43,818 nucleotides of DNA from a virus: IMG/VR virus record IMGVR_UViG_3300033182_001235, positions 1 to 43,818 of that record; one strand, written 5' to 3'. The notes below the pieces were generated by a model. That model saw only the letters and a list, made by a program, of their open reading frames with translations, searched no databases and was not told the origin of the DNA. Shown one piece after another: positions 32,176 to 39,900 of the stretch. Numbering within the stretch: position 1 is the first letter of the stretch; each line of letters opens with the position of its first letter. The translations under genes and the position numbers were made by a program.

Positions 32176-32766
32176 TTTTTTAAGATGCGGCGCATTACCC
32201 ACAGATCCTTTTATATAACTATTGAATGCTAGACTAATTCTAGTAGTTGATGATGTATTTTTATTAACTTCGTGATTCATATTACTAGGAAAAAATATTA
32301 ACGAATTATCTTCAACAGGCATCCACCAAGTGTTACTGTTAAACAGTGTATATTCTTCGCTGTCAAATTCGAATACATTTAAATGTTCTAAATTTGATGT
32401 AAAAACAATTTTATCATCTGGTATAGTTTGCAAATATAATACTCCGCTTATAAAACTATTTGGGTGCCAATGTTTATGATGGAACTCTTCTTTTTCTGCA
32501 AAATTTAACCAACTTTGTGTTATGTATAGTCGACACTGTTTTGCTTTGTACACTTCATAAAAAAAGTTATTCAACGCACTTTCTAAATTTTGTTTTAAGT
32601 TTGCTAGTTCTTTATCTTCCAATACATATGTATTTTCTGTAATACGATTTCCGTAATTTGGACGCAATTTATTTTGATAAGAGAGTAAATGATTACGATC
32701 TTCTTTGCTAATGAAATTTACTGTTTCTAATCCAACTGGTCTAGGAAATAATAGTGATATGTTCAT
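32164..32766 (-). CDS. Putative 2OG-Fe(II) oxygenase (TIGR02466 type)
   Basis: From ATG 32766 the protein has 200 residues and begins ISLLFPRPVG, as expected for the family; an in-frame ATG at 32817 would overlap the divergent flavoprotein gene. Segments are ITQSWLNF, HHKHWHPNSFISGVLYLQ (metal-site region), NSLIFFPSNMNHEVN (distal His) and TRISLAFN (2OG-binding Arg). AAGG lies 11 bases before the ATG. It is divergent from 32806-34002 over 39 bases. Confidence 0.85.
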   Translation of the reverse strand: MNISLLFPRPVGLETVNFISKEDRNHLLSYQNKLRPNYGNRITENTYVLEDKELANLKQNLESALNNFFYEVYKAKQCRLYITQSWLNFAEKEEFHHKHWHPNSFISGVLYLQTIPDDKIVFTSNLEHLNVFEFDSEEYTLFNSNTWWMPVEDNSLIFFPSNMNHEVNKNTSSTTRISLAFNSYIKGSVGNAPHLKKLNL

Positions 32767-32794
32767 AACTGTAATTACCTTTTTAAAAACGTCA

Positions 32795-32805
32795 TAATTA
32801 ATAGT
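32795..32805 (+). promoter_or_regulatory. ATG-abutting box TAATTAATAGT
   Basis: A perfect TAATTAATAGT copy ending at the base before the ATG of 32806-34002, in a 39-base divergent gap, with no ribosome site beside it. Confidence 0.55.
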
Positions 32806-34002
32806 ATGAGCAAACAACGTATAGGAATAATTGGAATTGGCACTGCTGGCATAATGAGTATATCACACTGCCTTGCACATCTTGATAATACTTGGGAAGT
32901 TTATTCAATTTATGATCCAAAAAAACCAATACTAGGAATAGGCGAAAGTACGTCAACACAAATTCCTGAAAACCTTTTTAACAGTATAGGTTTTAATCTA
33001 AACGAAGAAGAACATAGCAATTTAGTAGATGCAACACTAAAATTAGGCGTAAAATTTACAAACTGGCGAGAGCATGATTTTTATAGCCATATGATGGTTC
33101 CTCGATACGGTATACATTTTAATAATTTCAAACTTAAAGAATATACTTTTGAAAAATTTAAAACAATTTACAAAGATAGATTTAATGAAATTCACGGAAC
33201 CGTGCAAAGTACTGAAAGTAAAGATTATGGCGTGGAAGTTTTAATAGATGATAAAGTGCATGTATTTGATTTTATAGTAGACTGCGGTGGCTGGCCTACT
33301 GATTATGAAGATTATAATTATTCTCAACATATTCCTGTAAACACTTGCTTAGTTAATATGATTCCAAAACCCGGAGAATGGAAATATACACATCATGTAG
33401 CAACACCTGATGGTTGGATGTTTGGTATTCCTCTACAAACTAGACAAGGCTGGGGATATCTATATAATAGCGACATAACATCAAAGCAAGATGCAATAAA
33501 AAATATGTCTACATTTTTTGCAGACAACGACTTTAACGGGGATAATCTAAAAGAGTTTAATTTTAAAAGTTATAGAGCAAAAAAATATATAGAAGGAAGA
33601 ATTGTTAAAAATGGAAACCGTGCATTGTTTTATGAACCTATTGAAGCATTAAGTGGCTATTTCTATGATCAAGTATTACGCTATTTCTTTGATTACTTGC
33701 AATTGAAATACACGGAAGAAAACGTAAACAAAGAATTAGATATACTAGCAAATAATATAGAACTAGGTATTTGTTATTTGTATCACGGCGGTAGTACTTA
33801 CGACACAAATTTTTGGACACATGCAAAAAATATTACTAACAACAAACTTAGCAATGACAACTATTGGCAAGAGACTGTAAAACAAATTTCTAGTTTAAAA
33901 GATTCGCACAATGGAGGATTTGGTTATATGGGCGTAGGTGCTTTTACTATGAAAAGTTGGTTAGATTTTGAAAAGAATTTAGGATATAATACCTTTAATT
34001 AA
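32806..34002 (+). CDS. Halogenase-like flavoprotein, short form
   Basis: A 398-residue member of the tryptophan halogenase fold, about 100 residues shorter than the gene at 12902-14398. It has GIGTAG (FAD site, 10-15), GIGEST (44-49), TLKLGVKFTNW with a Lys at 79 in the position of the catalytic Lys, and NRALFYEPIEALSGYF, equivalent to the EPLEAT block. The WxWxIP signature is altered to WMFGIP (within GWMFGIPLQTRQGWGYLY). This could be a halogenase with changed substrate pocket, or a related flavin monooxygenase. The gene ends 8 bases inside the convergent P4H-like gene. Confidence 0.8.
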   Translation: MSKQRIGIIGIGTAGIMSISHCLAHLDNTWEVYSIYDPKKPILGIGESTSTQIPENLFNSIGFNLNEEEHSNLVDATLKLGVKFTNWREHDFYSHMMVPRYGIHFNNFKLKEYTFEKFKTIYKDRFNEIHGTVQSTESKDYGVEVLIDDKVHVFDFIVDCGGWPTDYEDYNYSQHIPVNTCLVNMIPKPGEWKYTHHVATPDGWMFGIPLQTRQGWGYLYNSDITSKQDAIKNMSTFFADNDFNGDNLKEFNFKSYRAKKYIEGRIVKNGNRALFYEPIEALSGYFYDQVLRYFFDYLQLKYTEENVNKELDILANNIELGICYLYHGGSTYDTNFWTHAKNITNNKLSNDNYWQETVKQISSLKDSHNGGFGYMGVGAFTMKSWLDFEKNLGYNTFN

Positions 34003-34594
34003 TATACACTGCCCAAGTATTCATAACGTATTTTTCACCGGTTAAGGGCGGATTTCCGCGGTGTGTGTGCGTGAAACTGCCAGGACACATCATAATACTA
34101 CCCTGTTTAGGTTTTACACGTAATCCTTGATATAAGAATTCTGTTTCACCGCCTTCTTCTACATCATTCAAATATAACATAACCAATAATAACCTGTGGC
34201 CATGATTAACACTATCTTGTTCCCAATGCCAAACATGATATCCTTGTCCTGGTACTGTTTTTTGAATCTTTACATACCCGTCTAAAGTGTGTGTAGTTGT
34301 TTGTGTTAAATCATATTTGGTAATATATTGATTATAACAATTCCAAAATGCTTCTTTAAATGTTTGGAAAATAATTTTATCATTTGCAGAAGTTATAGTG
34401 TTTTCTGGCAATAGGTCAGGTGTACCTGTTAAATCATACATGTCAGTATCTTTGGTTAGTTTTGCAACACCTTCTTTTGATTGTCTATCTATAGATAGTC
34501 CTGCACTTTTAACTTCTTCAAAGTGTTTAATAATTTTTTCACACGTGTGACTGTCTACAGCATTTTCATAAACTTCAATAAAATTGTATTCCAT
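33995..34594 (-). CDS. Prolyl 4-hydroxylase-like 2OG-Fe(II) oxygenase
   Basis: A 199-residue protein: GYHVWHWEQDS (HxE metal site), HRLLLVMLYLNDVEEGGETEFLYQ, KPKQGSIMMCPGSFTHTHRGNPP (distal His in THTHRG) and KYVMNTW (2OG-binding Lys). Very similar to 2047-2646, so these two are probably duplicates placed in separate islands. It follows 34597-35196 with a two-base gap and is likely co-transcribed with it. TTATAAAA precedes the ATG. Confidence 0.87.
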   Translation of the reverse strand: MEYNFIEVYENAVDSHTCEKIIKHFEEVKSAGLSIDRQSKEGVAKLTKDTDMYDLTGTPDLLPENTITSANDKIIFQTFKEAFWNCYNQYITKYDLTQTTTHTLDGYVKIQKTVPGQGYHVWHWEQDSVNHGHRLLLVMLYLNDVEEGGETEFLYQGLRVKPKQGSIMMCPGSFTHTHRGNPPLTGEKYVMNTWAVYIN

Positions 34595-34596
34595 TT

Positions 34597-35196
34597 TTAT
34601 AACCTAAAATTATAGTTAATTACCATACGAAAATCATTTTCAAAAGGATGTGATCCTGCATGTAAAGTAAGTCCGTTAAAGATTACTATTCTACCTTGTT
34701 TAGGAGAAATTCTTGCAATTTCTTCCTTGCCTTCAAACAAAAAAGTATCTCCATCACTGTCATTTACATAATATACACCTGCGTAGTGTGGAACTTCATT
34801 GTCAATGTGCGGTGTATTATAACTACCGTTAATTTTGTTTCTATGTTGTGTTTGAAAATTTGCTTTGCACCTCAATATTTCTCCACTATCTAAATCTAGT
34901 TTGTGAAGAATTGCTCTAAACAAATCTTCTACTAATGGTGCAGTATCTGAATTACGTATTGTATTTCCACCGTCATTATCAAAAAATACATGAATAAATG
35001 CAAGATATTCTTGTATATTGTTGTAGTCTTTTTTGGCCAGTTCAAATTCATGATTTTTTACTGTGAGTAAAGTTCTACTTAGATACCACGGAAAATAAGG
35101 ATTCATTAAATCACTTTTAATTTTATTTGAAAAAGATTCAGGAATAAAGTCATCTAAAATTAAATGACTCTTACCTTGCAATATATCATTAGTCAT
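34597..35196 (-). CDS. 2OG-Fe(II) oxygenase (HxD type)
   Basis: A 199-residue protein with canonical motifs: NTPHIDNEVPHYAGVYYVND (HxD), GDTFLFEG, KQGRIVIFNGLTLHAGSHP (distal His) and FRMVINYNFRL (Arg for 2-oxoglutarate). It differs from the P4H-like HxE group and resembles phage PKHD-type oxygenases. First gene of a two-gene minus-strand unit. The ATG is fused to TAAGTAATAGT with no Shine-Dalgarno. Confidence 0.87.
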   Translation of the reverse strand: MTNDILQGKSHLILDDFIPESFSNKIKSDLMNPYFPWYLSRTLLTVKNHEFELAKKDYNNIQEYLAFIHVFFDNDGGNTIRNSDTAPLVEDLFRAILHKLDLDSGEILRCKANFQTQHRNKINGSYNTPHIDNEVPHYAGVYYVNDSDGDTFLFEGKEEIARISPKQGRIVIFNGLTLHAGSHPFENDFRMVINYNFRL

Positions 35197-35207
35197 ACTA
35201 TTACTTA
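35197..35207 (-). promoter_or_regulatory. ATG-abutting box TAAGTAATAGT
   Basis: TAAGTAATAGT on the minus strand, ending at the base before the ATG of 34597-35196. The remaining 32 bases to the upstream stop codon show no other signal. Confidence 0.5.
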
Positions 35208-35239
35208 TGAACTAATTTTTTTGGTGTTTATGTTTGTGA

Positions 35240-35650
35240 TTAGTCGAATTCTTCGTAACGCTTTTGTTTTACCCAGCCAGTAGTATTATCTGCTTGGTAA
35301 GCATTTTCGTCCCAACGCCATTTATGCTCTTTATCTGGTATAGCAATAGGTGGTTGCCAAATACAAGTATCTTCATCTAAAGTCCAACTTGGATAAGGTT
35401 GTGGAGCGTAAAAAGCATCGCGAGTCTTATCATAAATGTGGCCTATACCTGCATAATTTTTTCTTAATGGTGTTCCACCATCAGGAGCACCTGTATTAGG
35501 ATTATAATGTATGCCACCGTGTGTATTAAATGATGTTTGTACCCACTCTGCTGGTTCGTTATCTACAAAACTGTCCCAAAAATCAGAATCTGGTTCAACA
35601 CTAATTACTTGAGTTACTATACCATCTACTACTTTTGCAAAATGTGCCAT
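35240..35650 (-). CDS. Tail-fibre accessory protein, paralogue of 4123-4479
   Basis: A 136-residue protein starting AHFAKVVDGIVTQVISVE, with GIGHIYDKTRDAFYAPQPYPSWTLDEDTCIWQPP and KWRWDENAY. The order and spacing match 4123-4479, with an extra segment of about 20 residues (HYNPNTGAPDGGTPLRKN). Last gene of cassette C, straight after the Gly-rich tip protein. The role as fibre-assembly factor or minor subunit is inferred from this repeated placement. AAGGAATAAAAC precedes the ATG, almost the same leader as its paralogue. Confidence 0.7.
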   Translation of the reverse strand: MAHFAKVVDGIVTQVISVEPDSDFWDSFVDNEPAEWVQTSFNTHGGIHYNPNTGAPDGGTPLRKNYAGIGHIYDKTRDAFYAPQPYPSWTLDEDTCIWQPPIAIPDKEHKWRWDENAYQADNTTGWVKQKRYEEFD

Positions 35651-35660
35651 GTTTTATTCC

Positions 35661-36923
35661 TTACAATTGATACCTAATAATAACAATACCGCTAGCACCA
35701 TTAGCGCCTGCAGGGTTTACGTTAACGGTGTGCGTTGCCGCTCCACCGCCACTTCCTGTGTTTGCTATTCCTGAAGTTGCTCTAGTGTCAGCATTAGCAT
35801 TAGTTATACCACCAATACCGCTTGCTCTACTCTGTTGGTTATAAATTCCATTCTGGTTTCCACCACCGCCACCTGCGGCATAAAAATTAGAACTTCCACT
35901 TATTGACGAAGCAAGTCCTGCGCCGCCATTTCCACCTAATTGCGAGCCTCTAGCATCACCGTTTTGGCCAGTACCTCCGGCACCACCGCCGCCACCACCG
36001 CCGTTATTACTGTGGTTTCCGCCTGCATTACCTTGTCCTACTGTACCAGAACCGCCTGAGCCGTTTGCCCCTTCACCAGCACCACCGCCTCCTGATCCAC
36101 CTGCTGAGCCGTTTGCTCCGCCTGCTGAACCGCCTCGGCCACCGCCGATAGCAGTAATACCTAATGCACTCGAGTCCGCTCCGTTTGAGGCATATGGTCC
36201 TGAATCGCCGGCGCTTGGTCCTGATCCTGATCCACCACCACCAACTACAATACTGTAACTGTTAGTTGAAATTGGTGTAGAGCCTGTAAGCATTCCGCCA
36301 GCACCTCCGCCGCCAGAGTTATCACAACCGCCGCCTCCGCCGCCTGCTACGATAAGGTATTCTGCTGTAGCACTAAATCCGCTTGGACAATTAAAAGTCT
36401 GTGAACTGTTAAAAGTATGAATTCTATATGCTCCAGACGTTGTAATATTACCGCCTGTCGGTAATCCTGCAACTGTTTTTGTTATTGCGTTAGCACTTGG
36501 TGTACCGTCTTGGTTTTTAATACTAATACTAATTGTGTCACCTACTGATTGACCGTATACTGCCGCTGGAACTGTAACTGTAGCACTACCCCCTGCCGCT
36601 GATACTCCAGTATCTTGTGCAAGTTCTACTCCGCCTTCTTGATAAACCACATCAATAACATCTGTAGCATTTGTTAAATTAAGTGTTAAACTACTTGACG
36701 CACCTGCATAGATAGTACCTGTGATACTGTCAACTGTAGGAATAAGGTTAGTTGCTACCCAGTTAGCACCATCATAAAATTCTAGTGATCCTGTATCAGT
36801 GTTGTATCTTGTTTGTCCTTGAGTGCCCGTTGGTCTTTGAGCAGTTGTTCCTGCAGGAACTGTAATTCCATCTTGTCCTGTAAAAACTGTATTTTTATTT
36901 TGAAAATCTTTAATATTGCTCAT
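35661..36923 (-). CDS. Tail-fibre tip protein with C-terminal glycine-rich domain
   Basis: A 420-residue paralogue of 4489-6105. Residues 5-60 are the recurrent module (KNTVFTGQDGITVPAGTTAQR...TRYNTDTGSLEFYDGANW). About 62-155 is one Ig-like domain. From about 185 the glycine-rich domain begins (AEYLIVAGGGGGGC) and ends GIVIIRYQL. The cadherin-like repeat of the A copy is missing, which explains most of the length difference. GAGG precedes the ATG and there is only one base after the fibre C stop. Probable receptor-binding tip. Confidence 0.8.
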   Translation of the reverse strand: MSNIKDFQNKNTVFTGQDGITVPAGTTAQRPTGTQGQTRYNTDTGSLEFYDGANWVATNLIPTVDSITGTIYAGASSSLTLNLTNATDVIDVVYQEGGVELAQDTGVSAAGGSATVTVPAAVYGQSVGDTISISIKNQDGTPSANAITKTVAGLPTGGNITTSGAYRIHTFNSSQTFNCPSGFSATAEYLIVAGGGGGGCDNSGGGGAGGMLTGSTPISTNSYSIVVGGGGSGSGPSAGDSGPYASNGADSSALGITAIGGGRGGSAGGANGSAGGSGGGGAGEGANGSGGSGTVGQGNAGGNHSNNGGGGGGGAGGTGQNGDARGSQLGGNGGAGLASSISGSSNFYAAGGGGGNQNGIYNQQSRASGIGGITNANADTRATSGIANTGSGGGAATHTVNVNPAGANGASGIVIIRYQL

Positions 36924-36924
36924 A

Positions 36925-39900
36925 TTACACCTCTAATAATAACCATCCGTCTGTTGCTCCACTGTAAACTAATTGGAATGCACTGCCGTCGACGTCTGAA
37001 GTTATGTTTTCTGCTAGTCCCATTATTAAGTTTCCGTTTCTATTAATGTTTAGATTGTTTGTAGAAAAGTTTCTTTTCATATCCATAAATCTAACGTTAT
37101 CTCCTACAGCCGGGCTATTTGGTAGATTAATAGTGACCTGGCCGCCGCTAGTATTTACAAAAATTCTATCGTTGTTTGCCGCTGTAAATCCATTATCTGC
37201 AAAACCTTTTTCAATCCATGGATTACCACCGCCAATTCCACTCCATTGAGTACCATTATAACCTTCAAAAGTTTCTGTATCTGTATTGTATCTTAAATAT
37301 CCTGAAGCGGGTGATCCTGGTCTACTTGCAGTATCTCCTTTTGGTACTAACATGTAATCTGATGTTGCTTCAAAACTTAAAGAACCACCAGGCTTCATTT
37401 GTAATGCAGTACTGCTAATTTGTGTAACTTCTGTTCCTTGAATTTCAACATTAATACTAGAAGTATTCGCTATAACTTTTGTTTGTGTAGGACTATTACC
37501 TGCAACAATAGCACTAGCACCTGCAACAGCATTTGAAATTTCTAAGTCAACATAAGTTTTAACTGCTTTTTCAGTAGGTACTGCTTGGTCTGAGTTGTCA
37601 GCAAACGTACCGTCTGTACTAAATTCGTTAATAGTAGCACCTTGTTTACCTGCTGTGATTGAACCAAGTTGTAGTTCATTAAGACCTGCAAGGTCAAATT
37701 CTTCTGATGAAAGAGTTGCTCTACCAGTTGCTTGTTCAATTTTAAAGTAATCACCAACTCTAAAGTTACCTGATTGGTCAGTGGTTACGTAGAATACTCG
37801 TCCACCATTTTCTGAAAGTGTTTCTCTGTCCTGGTTTGGTGCTTGTGTGTAATCACTTGCAATAATAACCGGATAGTTTGTGTCGGCAAATCCACCTGTA
37901 CCAATGTCTAGGAAGTCATGTCCACTCATTCGTACCTGTGAAAATGCTTCACGGAAAGTAACTGCTGTACCATCTCCAGGTGTTTTGTTTGAAGGTATTG
38001 CTGGATTAATCTGAATACTTGCTGTTCCTGCACCTTCGTCGAAACTATTAACACTAATAACAAAATAAGTTTCACTATCACCTGCAATTTGTAAAACACA
38101 ACCATTTTTTGGACTTCTTGACAAATTATCAATACTGAAAAGTACACCTGTACCAATACCGCCAAAGCCTGCTCTAGTTGCTACAATAGATCTTGTAATA
38201 CTAGGAGACTGATTAAGTGTTAATGTAGTATCTGTTGTTCCAAGTGTTACTGCTGTTTGATCAATAGCATTAATTGTTTTTGTAACAACTGTATTCGCTG
38301 TTTCAGTTTGTGAAGTAATTGTAAATGCATAAGAACCACTTGTTACTGTTCCTATTCCTGCATCAGCATCTCTTTGTACATTAAGAATAACACTGTTACC
38401 TTGTTCAATACCTGCGGCAATTACGTTTACACCGTCAAGCATTACTCCATTAAATGCTATATTGTTAGTTCCATTATCAAATTTATATGCCCAATCTAAT
38501 GTACCGTTTGAAGAATATCTTGCTAATAAACCTGTGTTGTTATTGTTTGTACCTTCGTTTTGATATCCTGCAACATATATGTCGTTACCAAAAGGCAAAA
38601 CATCTCTCCAAGCACCGGCTTCAGAACCTAGTGCAAACTGTTTTTGCCATTGTACTACACCGTCAACATTAATTCTAAACAATAAAGGATTAGTAGTTCC
38701 ACTGTTATCATATGAACCACCAGCAAGTAAGTAAATTCCGTCACCGTTTCCTGTGTCTAATCTTAGACTGTTAACCGCTACGTCACCGTATGTATATGTG
38801 TTTACAAAAACACCTGCATCTGTAATTCTTGTGATTGTTGACTCGTTTACTGTAGAGTCGTATGCCGCAATATACAAATTGTTTTCTGCTGTCGCATCTC
38901 CAGCAAGTGCATATGTATCAGTTGACGTAGTTGGTGCACCTGCAAAAGCACATGCTGTCGGAACAATAGTATTTGTAGCAGTACTATCGTTATAATTAAA
39001 TGTTCTTGACCACTGTTCAACTCCAGCAACATTAAATTTAGTTGCATTCATACCGGATGTAGTGTGAACACCAACAGCATAAACAAAATCTCCATCTGTT
39101 GCTAAATCAACAATTTCACTAGTGTTACCTACAGTTTTCTGCCATTGAATTTCGCCTGCTTTTGAAACACAAATTACAAACCCTTTGTTTGTTGCGCCAT
39201 CCCTAAATACGCCGCCTGCAAAATATCTCTGTCCTGCTTCTATTACAGAATGTATTGCACCAAAAGATCCTTCGTATGTGTATTGCCAATCTAATGATCC
39301 AGCACTGTTATATTTTATAATATATGGATAACTTGCTGTAGGATCAAATGTTGAAGTTATATCTGTACCTGTAGGAGCAGTATGTCCAACAAAAACTCTG
39401 TTACCTACTGTATCTCTAAAACTTGTAAACACATGAACATTTGACGCTAGAGTTTCGACCGAATTAAGCGTTTCGTCATTAAGTTCTAATGTTCCTGTTA
39501 AAGGTGTTTCTGCTTGTGAAAATCCTCTTGCAACAGCGCCATATTCGCCATATGAGTTGTTACCAACAATAGCACGAATTTTACCGCCACTTTCTGCTAG
39601 ATATCCAATATTACAATAGTATGTGAAACAAGATACAATCTCAGTACGTCCATCATTTAGTACGTGAACACCAATACCGTCTGAATTGATCTGTGTAAAG
39701 TCGTTGTTAACAATAGACTTATAACCACCGTTGTGCAATGCACCGTCTACTTTCATGCCTGTACCACCCGGAGTAAAGTTAGTACAGTTTTGTACATATG
39801 GCGACTGTGAAGTAATCCACACACTTGTATCGTCTGGTCCGGTGCCTGGGTCAAGTGATACAGTAACACTTCCTGTTGAGAAGTTACGGAACACAAAGTT

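Noticed and set aside
32767-32817. Longer start for the oxygenase 32164-32766 at 32817
   Set aside because: It would overlap the start and TAATTAATAGT box of the divergent flavoprotein, and the family N-terminus begins at ATG 32766.
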